From the NCBI RefSeq assembly GCF_900099925.1, contig NZ_FNDE01000014.1, positions 1 through 64,000 on the forward strand: DNA of 64,000 nt. Direction: 5' to 3'. This document shows positions 25,981 through 34,877 of the stretch, one piece after another. The translations under genes and the position numbers were made by a program. The stretch comes from Aneurinibacillus thermoaerophilus. GTDB taxonomy: Bacteria; Bacillota; Bacilli; Aneurinibacillales; Aneurinibacillaceae. Positions within the stretch are counted from its first letter, which is position 1. Each line of letters begins with the position of its first letter. The notes below the pieces were generated by a model. That model worked only from the letters and a program-made list of their open reading frames with translations. It did no database searches and was not told where the DNA came from.

Positions 25981-26238
25981 TTATATCGTATTATGAAACT
26001 GGATTTCAAGTTTGGTATCATTTGTAACGATATCGTCGACGGTAAGAGCGGTATTGTCCGCATCCCTAATTAACAATGCTTCTGCCAGCGTTGATTTGTC
26101 TCTTCCAGGCGGTAGCGCTTGGAAGAACCAGGGATGAATCGTAAGCAAGATTTCAAGGATGGCGCCGACGGTATGCGGGTGATCGAGATGAATATCCATT
26201 GTCTCCGAAGTTTGCGTCCCGTATAACGTTACCAGCAT
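25981..26238 (-). CDS. Small beta-grasp-like protein (MoaD/ThiS-like, tentative)
   Basis: The 85-residue protein opens with a beta strand (MLVTLYG) and ends with a strand (TKLEIQFHN), with a TVGAILEILL helix after the second strand and LTVDDIVTNDT before the last, an order that resembles MoaD/ThiS ubiquitin-like proteins. The usual C-terminal Gly-Gly is missing, so it would not be a sulphur carrier. The start lies one base after the sigma-54 activator stop, with AAAGGAA inside that gene's end, so it is translationally coupled to the regulator. Confidence 0.5.
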   Translation of the reverse strand: MLVTLYGTQTSETMDIHLDHPHTVGAILEILLTIHPWFFQALPPGRDKSTLAEALLIRDADNTALTVDDIVTNDTKLEIQFHNTI

Positions 26239-26239
26239 G

Positions 26240-27895
26240 TCACAGTTCCTTTACATATTTGTTGACTTTGCGCATGGCGCTCGATTGGCTGATGCCGAGT
26301 TTTTCCGCCAGCTTGTAAGTGCTGCCGCACTCTTCGTACATACGTCGGATAATTTGCCCTTCGTACAATTCCAGCCTTTTTTTGAGCGAGAGGTTTTCAT
26401 GTTCTTGCTCTGTCATTGTTTCATCTTCATCTCGAAGCGCAGTTGCAATATGTTTGGTTGTAATGGTATCTTCGTCGATCGTGACTACGAGCCGTTCGAG
26501 AAAATTGTGCAATTCCCGGATATTACCCGGCCAATTGGCGCGCCGTAACTCTTCTGCGGCTGCATGGCTGAGTTTTTTTTCAATGCCGTACATATCTTTA
26601 AATTCTTCGAGAAACTGTATGGCTAGCGGCACGATGTCTTCTTTTCGCTCCCTGAGAGGAGGGATCGTGATGGGAATGACATTAAGCCGATAGTATAAAT
26701 CGTTGCGAAACGTTTTTTCTTCCACCTTCTTTTTCAAGTCCTGGTTCGTGGCTGCGATAATACGTACGTCCACTTGAATTGGGGTGGTGCCACCGATGCG
26801 GAAAAATTGCTTTTCTTGCAGGACATTGAGCAGTTTGGCTTGCATTGGCAGTGGAAGTTCCCCGATTTCATCCAGAAATAGCGTCCCGCCGTTCGCCGCT
26901 TCGAACAGCCCTTTTTTCCCTTTTTCATGTGCGCCGGAAAATGCGCCACGCTCATAGCCGAATAGTTCTGATTCAATCAGTGCTTCGGGAAATGCGCTAC
27001 AGTTCACAGAAAGAAAAGGAGCGTGTTTGCGCGGGCTCATATTGTGCAAATAACGGGCAAGGTGCGTCTTACCGACTCCAGACTCCCCGAGAAAAAGCAC
27101 GGTGCTGTCCACTTTTGCCACTTTTTCGATTTTGGACAGTACCTTAAGCATCGCCGGGCTGCGCACGGACAATATCATACCTGATGCTTCTTCATGCTGT
27201 TTTAGCGTTTCTTCGTATGTTTCCACACGTTCTTGCAGCTGGTCAAGCTGTTCACGCAGGTGCAAAAGTTCGGTAATATCGCGCGAGTTGCTTACTACGC
27301 GGATGAGCTTTCCATCTTGCGTAAAAACAGGGGTAGCTGTCACGAGCAGCTTGCGTCCGTTCAGTGTTTGTTGCACGAGATTGATTTGTTTGCGCTGCGC
27401 GATCACATCGAGTGTCGCAGAAGGGGAGAAAATGCCTCCCGCGACTAGCTCCGTCACGTGTTTTCCTACCATTTGCTCAGCTTTAAGCCCGTAGTTACGT
27501 TCACAGGCACCGTTCACCCGGACGGTATATCCTTCCCCGTCCGTGACGAAAATTTCGTCATATGCTGCGGCGAAGACGCTTTTCAGTTCAGCGTATAGAT
27601 TCTCGTATTCGGTGGCAATATGGCTTTCCGCGTTTTCCCACGGAAAGACGAGCCAGGTGAAGCCGCCGGTTTCGGCAAGTATTTTTCCTTTCCAAAGAAA
27701 CCTATCTGTGCGTTGGAAAAATTCACCGTCCGCTGCCCACTTACGCAAACACTCGGACAGGCGGACGGGAGTCCAATCTTTTTGGAAAAACCATTTTTCA
27801 ATCAGCTTGTTGTATTCGAAATATTCTTCACGTACATAACAGAAGCCGATTGAAAACGTATCAAGAAACGGTGCGATGTGGATATTCGAATCCAT
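26240..27895 (-). CDS. Sigma-54-dependent activator with PAS domain (GabR-like)
   Basis: The 551-residue protein has an N-terminal sensory region (1-100), a PAS domain (about 105-210), a short coiled coil, then an AAA+ domain with Walker A GESGVGKT (270-277), GAFSGA loop (317-322), Walker [13 protein letters not shown], and a C-terminal helix-turn-helix ([18 protein letters not shown]). It activates RNA polymerase with sigma-54. The loop has Ser where GAFTGA is usual, a conservative change. A consensus -24/-12 promoter precedes gabT downstream on the same strand, so it probably controls GABA catabolism as GabR does in Bacillus thuringiensis. Confidence 0.92.
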   Translation of the reverse strand: MDSNIHIAPFLDTFSIGFCYVREEYFEYNKLIEKWFFQKDWTPVRLSECLRKWAADGEFFQRTDRFLWKGKILAETGGFTWLVFPWENAESHIATEYENLYAELKSVFAAAYDEIFVTDGEGYTVRVNGACERNYGLKAEQMVGKHVTELVAGGIFSPSATLDVIAQRKQINLVQQTLNGRKLLVTATPVFTQDGKLIRVVSNSRDITELLHLREQLDQLQERVETYEETLKQHEEASGMILSVRSPAMLKVLSKIEKVAKVDSTVLFLGESGVGKTHLARYLHNMSPRKHAPFLSVNCSAFPEALIESELFGYERGAFSGAHEKGKKGLFEAANGGTLFLDEIGELPLPMQAKLLNVLQEKQFFRIGGTTPIQVDVRIIAATNQDLKKKVEEKTFRNDLYYRLNVIPITIPPLRERKEDIVPLAIQFLEEFKDMYGIEKKLSHAAAEELRRANWPGNIRELHNFLERLVVTIDEDTITTKHIATALRDEDETMTEQEHENLSLKKRLELYEGQIIRRMYEECGSTYKLAEKLGISQSSAMRKVNKYVKEL

Positions 27896-27898
27896 AAG

Positions 27899-27922
27899 GG
27901 CGCCTCCTTATTATAGGGCGCC
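27899..27922 (-). promoter_or_regulatory. Inverted repeat masking the activator's ribosome site
   Basis: GGCGCC (27917-27922) pairs with GGCGCC (27899-27904) around CTATAATAAGGA. The activator's AAGGAGG lies in the loop and the first bases of the downstream arm. It could work as a translation brake, or as a protein-binding palindrome. Confidence 0.45.
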
Positions 27923-27938
27923 GGAATATACGGCGTTC

Positions 27939-29375
27939 TTATTTGTTTCGGTTGAAGCAAACGAGCTTCATTTCTGTCATTTCTTCGGTTGCATACTTGA
28001 TGCCTTCGCGTCCTACGCCGCTTTCCTTTACGCCGCCATACGGCATATGGTCGACGCGGAATGTCGGGAAATCGTTAATCATCACACCGCCTACTTCCAA
28101 GCGTTCCGCCGCTTCAAAGGCGTGTTCCATGTTGTTCGTGTATATGCCAGCCTGCAAACCATAGCGGGAGTCATTCACCGCTTCAATCGCTTCATCAAAC
28201 GTATCGAATGGGCTGATAACGACGACCGGTGCGAACGTCTCCTGACAGCTTACTTTCGCGTGCGGTGGCACATCGACGATAACTGTCGGCTTGACAATAT
28301 TGCCTTCCGTGCCTCCGGTTAGCACTTTCGCGCCGAGCGTTTCTGCTTCTTCGATCCAGGAAGCGATTCGTTCTACATCCTTTTGTGAAATAAGCGCGGC
28401 GATGTCGGTTGTCTCATCCAGCGGATCGCCAATGCGGAGTTTCTTCGTTTCCGCTACAAATTTCTCCACGAAGCTATCATACAGAGAGCGGTGCACATAG
28501 ATGCGCTGAAGTGAAATGCATACTTGGCCCATGAACGTAAATGCCCCGGTTACGGTACGCTTGATAATGGGCTCAATATCGAACCCTTCGTCGATAATTA
28601 GGCCGGAGTTGGAGCCGAGTTCAAGCACAACTCGCTTCAGGCCCGCTTTGGCGCGGATCGTCTTGCCTACTTCTGGACTTCCGGTGAAAGTAATGATTTT
28701 TACGCGGTCATCGCATACAAGCTCGTCCCCGACTTCGCTGCCCGGCCCTGGAATGACTTGCAGGGCGCCCGCAGGTAGTCCTGCTTCCGCGAATAAATCG
28801 GCAATAAAGTAAGCGGAAAGCGGCGTTTGATCCGCAGGCTTTAAGATAACAGCATTCCCTGCGGCAAATGCCGGGCCGAGTTTATGCGCCACAAGGTTGA
28901 ACGGGAAGTTGAACGGCGTAATTGCTCCGACGATGCCAAGCGGTTGGCGTACCGTGTAAGCAATGCGGTTTTCACCCATAGCTGACGCGTCCATAGGAAT
29001 CGTTTCACCGTGGATGCGGCGCGCCTCATCAGCGGAAAATTGGTATGTCTCAATTGTACGTGCGATTTCCCCACGTGCGACCGCAATCGGTTTTGCTGCC
29101 TCCAACGCTAAAATACGGGCCGCTTCTTCTTTGCGTTCTTTTAGAAGCAAGGAGACGTTTTGCAGAATAGCGGCACGCTTATGGGCCGGCATTTTGGCCA
29201 TCACTTTTGCCGCTTCTTCCGCATGGTCAATCGCCGCTTTCATATCTTCCCGCGTTCCGATAGCTACTTCTGCAATTACTTCTCCGGTATGCGGGGATCG
29301 AAGCTGTTTATAAGAAGAAGCTTCTTTTGCCCCTCCGGCAATATAAAGCGGTTTCTTCGGTATGGTTTGATTCAT
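27939..29375 (-). CDS. gabD: Aldehyde dehydrogenase, probably succinate-semialdehyde dehydrogenase
   Basis: The 478-residue protein is a full-length NAD(P)-dependent aldehyde dehydrogenase: the catalytic Cys286 is in GQVCISLQR, the general base Glu in VVLELGSNSG, and the cofactor pocket motifs TPFNFPFN and FTGSPEVGKTI are present. It lies 33 bases after gabT, so it should oxidise the succinate semialdehyde made by that transaminase. The sequence is not diagnostic between succinate-semialdehyde and related (lactaldehyde, glyceraldehyde-3-phosphate) dehydrogenases; the assignment rests on context. Confidence 0.85.
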   Translation of the reverse strand: MNQTIPKKPLYIAGGAKEASSYKQLRSPHTGEVIAEVAIGTREDMKAAIDHAEEAAKVMAKMPAHKRAAILQNVSLLLKERKEEAARILALEAAKPIAVARGEIARTIETYQFSADEARRIHGETIPMDASAMGENRIAYTVRQPLGIVGAITPFNFPFNLVAHKLGPAFAAGNAVILKPADQTPLSAYFIADLFAEAGLPAGALQVIPGPGSEVGDELVCDDRVKIITFTGSPEVGKTIRAKAGLKRVVLELGSNSGLIIDEGFDIEPIIKRTVTGAFTFMGQVCISLQRIYVHRSLYDSFVEKFVAETKKLRIGDPLDETTDIAALISQKDVERIASWIEEAETLGAKVLTGGTEGNIVKPTVIVDVPPHAKVSCQETFAPVVVISPFDTFDEAIEAVNDSRYGLQAGIYTNNMEHAFEAAERLEVGGVMINDFPTFRVDHMPYGGVKESGVGREGIKYATEEMTEMKLVCFNRNK

Positions 29376-29408
29376 TTTCGAAAACCCCTTTCAACGTAAA
29401 CACTAAAA

Positions 29409-30764
29409 TTAGTGAACTTGCAGAGCGGATGTAGCGGCTGCGATGGATTCCTCGAGAATATCGAGACCTTCCTCAAGCTGTTCGTCTGTAATGACAAGCG
29501 GCATCAATACGCGAAGTACGTTGCCGTATAAGCCGGCGCTGAGAGTGATTAAACCACGTTTATTGGCTTCATTTACAATTGTACCTACAACTTCTTTATT
29601 TGGTTCTTTCGTTTGTTTGTCTTTGACAAACTCCATAGCGCACATTGCACCTAAGCCCCGTACATCTCCAATTATATCGTATTTTTCCGCAAGCTTGGCA
29701 AACCGCTCCATCACTTTTTCGCCGATAACGCGCCCGCGTTCGTTCAGGTTGTATTTCTCGATCACATCAAGCACTGCAAGCGCCGCACGGCATCCGAGCG
29801 GGCTTCCCGAATATGTGCCGCCTAATTCTCCCGGATTGGACATTTCCATAATTTCTTTGCGTCCGATTACGCCGCTAATTGGCAGACCTGCACCCATAGA
29901 TTTAGAAATGGTTATTAAGTCTGGAACGACATCAAAATGTTCAACTGCGAAATATTTACCTGTACGGCTGAAGCCGGTTTGAATTTCATCCGCAACGAAT
30001 ACGATACCGTACTGTTTACAAAGTTCCGCCACACCTTGCACGAATTTTTTGGATGGAACGATGAATCCGCCTTCGCCCTGCACTGGTTCCATGACGACTG
30101 CGGCGATCGTTTCCGGAGCTACGTCACCAAGCAGGAAGTTTTTAAATTCGTTTAGCACGTGTTCATCATATTGTTCGACGCTCATGCCTTCTGGACGACG
30201 GTATGCGTAATGATACGGCGCCTTGTAGATTTCGGGCGCGAACGGACCGAACTCAAATTTGTACGGTTTTACTTTGCTTGTCATGGACATCGTCAACAGT
30301 GTGCGTCCATGAAAACCACGAGAGAAGACGACAACGCCCTGACGTTTTGTGTATTTGCGCGCGATTTTCACCGCGTTTTCCACCGCTTCTGCGCCGCTGT
30401 TCAAAAACATCACTTGCTTTTCATGATCTCCTGGCGCTAACTTCGCAAGACGCTCCGCAAGTTCAATATACGGTTCATACATCATGACATTAAAGCCGGT
30501 ATGGATATACTTATCAACTTGATCGTGGAGCGCTTCTACAACTTCCGGCGTGCAGTGACCGACGTTAATCGTACCGATGGCACCTGCAAAGTCAATGTAT
30601 GTGTTGCCATCAACATCTGTCAGGATCGCTCCCTGCGCTTTTTCTACAAAAGTAGGGATGCCGTTACTGATACCTTTAGGAACGTATTGTTTCCGGCGTT
30701 CCAGAATTTCTTTAGCCTTCGGACCTGGCAGTTCTGTTTTTACATGAGCGAATTTGTATCCCAT
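29409..30764 (-). CDS. gabT: 4-aminobutyrate aminotransferase
   Basis: The 451-residue class III aminotransferase has the substrate-arm motif NSGAEAVENAVKIARKYT, the PLP-phosphate-binding GFHGRTLLTMSMTSK, EPVQGEGG, VADEIQTGFSRTGK, and Lys288 in ISKSMGAG as the Schiff-base lysine. It moves the amino group of GABA to 2-oxoglutarate. It is transcribed from a sigma-54-type promoter upstream and followed by the aldehyde dehydrogenase and the activator. GGGAGG precedes the ATG. Confidence 0.93.
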   Translation of the reverse strand: MGYKFAHVKTELPGPKAKEILERRKQYVPKGISNGIPTFVEKAQGAILTDVDGNTYIDFAGAIGTINVGHCTPEVVEALHDQVDKYIHTGFNVMMYEPYIELAERLAKLAPGDHEKQVMFLNSGAEAVENAVKIARKYTKRQGVVVFSRGFHGRTLLTMSMTSKVKPYKFEFGPFAPEIYKAPYHYAYRRPEGMSVEQYDEHVLNEFKNFLLGDVAPETIAAVVMEPVQGEGGFIVPSKKFVQGVAELCKQYGIVFVADEIQTGFSRTGKYFAVEHFDVVPDLITISKSMGAGLPISGVIGRKEIMEMSNPGELGGTYSGSPLGCRAALAVLDVIEKYNLNERGRVIGEKVMERFAKLAEKYDIIGDVRGLGAMCAMEFVKDKQTKEPNKEVVGTIVNEANKRGLITLSAGLYGNVLRVLMPLVITDEQLEEGLDILEESIAAATSALQVH

Positions 30765-30830
30765 TTGTGTACCTCCCTGGCAGATAGAATATATGAAAAA
30801 TGATTCATGTACGTTCTGTATATTTCATTA

Positions 30831-30848
30831 AAGCAAGAGGCGTGCCAA
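30831..30848 (-). promoter_or_regulatory. Sigma-54 promoter of the gab operon
   Basis: On the minus strand the sequence TTGGCACGCCTCTTGCTT matches the consensus TGGCACG-N4-TTGCW exactly, with GG at -24 and GC at -12. It lies about 67 bases before the gabT start. Confidence 0.92.
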
Positions 30849-30899
30849 GCTAAAAAAAGATATAATTATTGGGAAACGAAGGAAGTCGGCAGTAAAGTT

Positions 30900-30938
30900 G
30901 AGTCATTTTTGACTTTTATATAAGTCTTTTTTGACTTA
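30900..30938 (-). promoter_or_regulatory. Two enhancer-like dyads for the sigma-54 activator
   Basis: AAGTC-N6-GACTT (30922-30937) and a near-copy AGTC-N6-GACT (30901-30914) have centres 22 bp apart, two helical turns, and lie 50-90 bases upstream of the -24 element. This is the usual layout of an upstream activating sequence. Binding by the 26240-27895 protein is inferred. Confidence 0.7.
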
Positions 30939-31111
30939 AATCTGAGTTTATCATGTATCGATATGAAAGCGAATGGTTTTATTGCTAAAAAGTTTGTGTT
31001 GGTTTTGCAGGGATGGAAATTTTTTGCAAGTATTAGTCGTTATATGGTCGATAGATTATGGAATGTGTCACAAAATTGCGTGCCATGGGTTCTATAAATT
31101 GTACGTAGTCT

Positions 31112-31150
31112 TTGATATTTCGACTTTCATATTTCAATATAAATGTCGAA
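31112..31150 (+). promoter_or_regulatory. Palindromic operator over the efflux operon promoter
   Basis: TTCGACTTTCATATT (31119-31133) and AATATAAATGTCGAA (31136-31150) form a palindrome matching at 13 of 15 positions. A -35-like TTGATA (31112-31117) and -10-like CAATAT (31135-31140), 17 bases apart, overlap it. A repressor binding here would block the promoter. The regulator is not encoded nearby. Confidence 0.55.
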
Positions 31151-31187
31151 GCATCGAAGATGATAGCATAGAAAGGGAGAAGGAGAA

Positions 31188-32588
31188 GTGCGAAAGAAAA
31201 TATGGATTGGTGTTATTACAGGGGTCATAGCAATAGGGGGATATATCGTCTATTCGGCGTACGTACCACGCAGCGTGGAAGGAACGCCGGTGTCGCTTGC
31301 TACCGTTGTGCAAAAAGATATGGAAAGTCGTATCATGACTACCGGTAAAGTAAAGATGGAACAAGAAATGACGGTATACGCAGGGGCGAGCGGAAAAATT
31401 GTTGCTTTGCATGCAGCGGAGGGAGCGCCGGTGAAAAAAGGTCAGATATTAGGTGAGATTTATACGGAGGATATAAAAAACCAATTAATTGATATAGACA
31501 GTCAATTGATAGATATGGATGAGCAGGCGAGGGATGTCGATAACCAGGTTGCCGATACTTCAGCGCAAATCGCCGAAAAAAAGGCGGAGTTAGCGAAATT
31601 GCAAGCTGCGAATGATGCCATTGAAATTGCGAAAGCGGAAAACGGGATTCGTCAAGCCGAGCAAGAGCTTGAACAAGCGAAGCGAGAATACGCCCGCATC
31701 AAAACGCTTGTGGAGAGCGGAGCTGAAAAGAAGCAGGAATTGGATAAAGCGAGCGACCAGATAAAACAGGCTGAATTTAAGCTGAAAACGTCGCAATATG
31801 AACTGGCAGAGAAGAAAAAAGGGCCGAAGCGGGAAGAGGTCACCGCTTTGCTGGTATCGATTGCACAGCTTGAAGAGAAGAAGAAGCGGACGGCGACGAA
31901 AAAAGAGAGCATTGCGAGCAAAAAACAAAAAATCGAAGAGAAAAGGCAGCAGTTGCTTGCCCAGAGAAATGACGCGCTTATCGTGGCTCCTATCGACGGA
32001 ACCGTATTGACGCAAAAAGCGAAGGCGGGCGAATATACGACAAAAGGCAATGAACTATTGAAAGTGGGAACGACACAAAATATATACGTGGAAGCGGAAA
32101 TTGCGGAAGCTGATATCGGCAAAGTGCGCGTCGGTCAGAAAGCTAAGCTGGAAGGAGGCGCGTTAGGCAAACAGGTGGCCGAAGCTCATGTGGTAAGCAT
32201 CTCACCGGTAGCGATAGAAGCCGCCACACAGAAAAGCGGACAGCAGAGCGAACGGGCCAAAGTGGCGGTGAAGCTGGCATTGGACAAACCAAATGAGCTT
32301 TTGCGCCCCGGCTTTCGGATAGATGTAACGATTGTGCACCAAAGCGCGAAACAGGCGCTGCAAGTACCGATCGAAGCGGTGCAGAAGAACGGCGGGAAAG
32401 CGTTCGTCTGGATAAATGAGAACGGTCTGGCGAAGAAGAAGGCGGTTGTCACCGGAATGGAAAACGAATTGTTTGCCGAAGTTAAACAAGGTTTGAAAGC
32501 GGGCACGAAAGTTATCACCAATCCGGGGCCGCAATTAAAGGAAAATGAGCCGGTTATGGAAGCGAATGTTCCCGGAGAAGCGAGATAA
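31188..32588 (+). CDS. Periplasmic-adaptor-type (MFP/HlyD) subunit of an ABC exporter
   Basis: The 466-residue protein starts at a GTG after GGGAGAAGGAG. One N-terminal membrane segment (about 4-25) anchors it outside the cell. It then follows the order expected of MacA/YknX: a lipoyl-like half (EMTVYAGASGKIVALHA), a long coiled coil (about 95-255, rich in EKKAE and QAEQELEQAK), the second lipoyl half (PIDGTVLTQKAKAGEYT), and beta-barrel plus C-terminal domains. It forms the extracellular adaptor of the ATP-driven exporter encoded next. Confidence 0.9.
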   Translation: MRKKIWIGVITGVIAIGGYIVYSAYVPRSVEGTPVSLATVVQKDMESRIMTTGKVKMEQEMTVYAGASGKIVALHAAEGAPVKKGQILGEIYTEDIKNQLIDIDSQLIDMDEQARDVDNQVADTSAQIAEKKAELAKLQAANDAIEIAKAENGIRQAEQELEQAKREYARIKTLVESGAEKKQELDKASDQIKQAEFKLKTSQYELAEKKKGPKREEVTALLVSIAQLEEKKKRTATKKESIASKKQKIEEKRQQLLAQRNDALIVAPIDGTVLTQKAKAGEYTTKGNELLKVGTTQNIYVEAEIAEADIGKVRVGQKAKLEGGALGKQVAEAHVVSISPVAIEAATQKSGQQSERAKVAVKLALDKPNELLRPGFRIDVTIVHQSAKQALQVPIEAVQKNGGKAFVWINENGLAKKKAVVTGMENELFAEVKQGLKAGTKVITNPGPQLKENEPVMEANVPGEAR

Positions 32589-32603
32589 AAGGGGCGGTAC
32601 AGC

Positions 32604-33332
32604 ATGGTAAAAGTAGAGAATATGTCCAAAGTGTACCGCACAGGCGGTGGCGATATTTATGCGATGAAGAATGTTTTCGTAACGGTTGAAAAAGGGGAAT
32701 TTGTCGCTATTATGGGACCATCCGGTTCGGGAAAATCGACATTTATGAACATGATTGGCTGCCTGGATCGACCGACGAGCGGGCTGTATCATTTAGACGG
32801 AATGGAAGTAACGAATTTGTCGGATAAGCAGCTTGCCCATGTACGTAACCAAAAAATCGGTTTTGTTTTTCAAACCTTTCATCTTTTGCCGCGTTCAACC
32901 GCACTGCGCAATGTTGAATTGCCGCTGATTTATGCCGGGGTCGGAAGAAAGGAACGGACGGAACGGGCGCGTGCGGCTCTTGCGCGTGTCGGGCTCGACG
33001 AACGTATGAATCATATTCCGAATCAGTTATCAGGCGGACAGCGGCAGCGGGTAGCGATTGCGCGCGCGCTCGTAAATGAGCCGGCGATTGTGCTGGCTGA
33101 TGAGCCAACCGGGGCGCTTGATTCGCGGACAAGCATTGAAATTATGGACATTTTCCAACAGTTAAATGAACAAGGAACGACTATTATTCTTGTTACGCAT
33201 GAACCGGATATCGCATGCTATGCGAAGCGGTTAATCCGCTTCCGCGACGGCCAGGTAGTCGCCGATGACCCCGTGAGGGATCGATTATTCGCGTCGCAAC
33301 AACTGGCGTCGGAGCGCCAACAGGAGGTGTAA
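32604..33332 (+). CDS. ABC transporter ATP-binding subunit, MacB/YknY type
   Basis: The 242-residue ATPase has Walker [10 protein letters not shown] (38-46), the Q-loop [12 protein letters not shown], signature [13 protein letters not shown], Walker [13 protein letters not shown] and switch H in ILVTHEPD. The sequence is close to the LolD/MacB group. It powers the exporter formed with the flanking adaptor and permease. It follows the adaptor by 15 bases and the permease follows by 3 bases, one operon. Confidence 0.95.
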   Translation: MVKVENMSKVYRTGGGDIYAMKNVFVTVEKGEFVAIMGPSGSGKSTFMNMIGCLDRPTSGLYHLDGMEVTNLSDKQLAHVRNQKIGFVFQTFHLLPRSTALRNVELPLIYAGVGRKERTERARAALARVGLDERMNHIPNQLSGGQRQRVAIARALVNEPAIVLADEPTGALDSRTSIEIMDIFQQLNEQGTTIILVTHEPDIACYAKRLIRFRDGQVVADDPVRDRLFASQQLASERQQEV

Positions 33333-33335
33333 TCT

Positions 33336-34526
33336 ATGCGTTTGCTGGAAAGCTTAAGCATGGCTTTGGACGGTTTGCGCGCCAATAAGCTGCGTTCTTT
33401 TCTAACGATGCTGGGGATTATTATTGGTATCGCGTCTGTCATTGCGGTTATGACGCTTGGGAAAGGGGGCGAAAGTGCGGTCGTGCAGCAGGTAAGCAAG
33501 TTCGGCCAAAATAAATTTATGGTATATACCCGCTACGATACGGAGGAGCCTGAAGATCCGAACGCGCTTACTTTGGAAGATGCGGAATATTTGCCGCAGG
33601 TGAGTCCGTACATTTCCGCTGCCGTAGCCAACTCTTACGTAGGCAATACGGAGCTTTACTGGCTCAATAAGAAGAAAACCGTCGAAGTAAGGGCGACGAC
33701 GGCCCAGCTTCCGGCTGTACAACCCACGCTCCACATGGTGCAAGGCCGCTTTTTTACCGACGAGGATGATAAAAACCGCCGACCGGTTATCGTATTGGAA
33801 GACGGAGCAGCTCAGGAATTGTTCGGGACGGAAAACCCGATCGGTCAGCGCGTGCGTTTTAACGATCGGAGCGTAGTGGTGATCGGCGTATTTAAGCAGG
33901 AGAAAGTAAGCTTTGATTTTTCCAAAGCAAAGAGCGCGTTTGTTCCGTTTCGTTTTGCGAATGAGCTGTCTGAAAACCAAACGGTAAGCAACATTGAAAT
34001 GACCGCCATTTCCAAAGAAGCATTGCGGCCTGCGATGAAGCAGGTCAAGGATTATTTGAACCGCAAGCATAACCATAAAGATTACTATGAAGTTTTAAGT
34101 ATGGAAGACAATATTAAAGAGTTTTCGCAAATGACTGGAATGATTACCCTGATTTTTAGCATTGTAGCTGGCATTTCCCTCGTGGTGGGCGGCATTGGCG
34201 TGATGAATATTATGCTTGTGTCCGTGACGGAACGGACAAGAGAAATCGGAATCCGCAAAGCGCTTGGAGCGCAGCGGAAAGATATTTTGCTTCAGTTCCT
34301 ACTGGAGTCGATGATTTTGTCGTTAATCGGCGGCTTAATCGGAGCATTGCTTGGTATTGGTATATCAGCTATCGGCTTTTCCTATGCTAATATACCGCTT
34401 TTGATTTCATGGGAGACCGTTTTGCTTGCATTTTCCGTGTCCAGTTCCATCGGGATTTTCTTCGGATTGTATCCTGCTAACAAAGCGGCAAAGCTAAATC
34501 CGATTGAGGCGTTGCGTTATGAATAA
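33336..34526 (+). CDS. ABC transporter permease, MacB/YknZ type
   Basis: The 396-residue protein has one membrane segment at the N-terminus (about 18-40), a large extracellular domain (about 45-270), and three segments at the C-terminus, the MacB/FtsX fold. Conserved MacB features: NKLRSFLTMLGIIIGIASVI, GGIGVMNIMLVSVTERTREI (in part) and the final PANKAAKLNPIEALRYE. It exports peptides or lipids, or protects from membrane-active toxins, as in YknWXYZ. The transcript ends at a hairpin. Confidence 0.94.
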   Translation: MRLLESLSMALDGLRANKLRSFLTMLGIIIGIASVIAVMTLGKGGESAVVQQVSKFGQNKFMVYTRYDTEEPEDPNALTLEDAEYLPQVSPYISAAVANSYVGNTELYWLNKKKTVEVRATTAQLPAVQPTLHMVQGRFFTDEDDKNRRPVIVLEDGAAQELFGTENPIGQRVRFNDRSVVVIGVFKQEKVSFDFSKAKSAFVPFRFANELSENQTVSNIEMTAISKEALRPAMKQVKDYLNRKHNHKDYYEVLSMEDNIKEFSQMTGMITLIFSIVAGISLVVGGIGVMNIMLVSVTERTREIGIRKALGAQRKDILLQFLLESMILSLIGGLIGALLGIGISAIGFSYANIPLLISWETVLLAFSVSSSIGIFFGLYPANKAAKLNPIEALRYE

Positions 34527-34553
34527 GAAGCGGGCTGCTCTTTAACTCTGAAG

Positions 34554-34585
34554 CCTCTTTGCATAATGAATGAGAGGATTTTTTT
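34554..34585 (+). terminator. Terminator of the efflux operon
   Basis: CCTCT (34554-34558) pairs with AGAGG (34573-34577), followed by a T-run. The stem is short, so this is a moderate call. Confidence 0.6.
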
Positions 34586-34660
34586 GAAAAGTATTGTCTT
34601 TTTAGAAAAAGCCGAGTATAATCAAATTTAATAAATCCGATCAATATAATATGAATTCTC

Positions 34661-34812
34661 TTTCTTATCCAGAGAGATGGAGGGACTGGCCCAATGAAAT
34701 CTCGGCAACCTAATTCGGTTAGGTGCCAATTCCAGAAAGCACACGCTTGAAGATGAGGAAGAGGGGATCGTAGAATATAAGCCCTTCTTCTTTAATGAAG
34801 TAGGGCTTTTTT
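34661..34812 (+). promoter_or_regulatory. SAM-I (S-box) riboswitch with terminator, sulfate operon
   Basis: The aptamer (34661-34760) has the conserved S-box core: CTTATCCAGAGAGATGGAGGG, quoted in part, then ACTGGCCCAATGAAATCTCGG, CAACC...GGTGCCAATTCC and AGAAAGC. P1 closes with GATGAG (34752-34757). A terminator hairpin (AGCCCTTCTTC with GAAGTAGGGCT, 34780-34807) and T-run follow. High SAM would stabilise the aptamer and allow termination, so the downstream sulfate assimilation genes are expressed when methionine/SAM is low. Confidence 0.96.
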
Positions 34813-34877
34813 AATTAAATTAAACATATAAAACAAATTTGATTAATATTATTTTTGGAAAAAAAGGGGATGGTTAT

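Noticed and set aside
30960-30980. Second cre-like sequence (TGAAAGCGAATGGT) upstream of the gab promoter
   Set aside because: The right half does not match the consensus.
31590-32122. Long minus-strand frames opposite the efflux adaptor
   Set aside because: Caused by the Glu/Lys-rich coiled coil of the sense gene, whose complement reads Phe/Leu/Ser-rich; no start signals.
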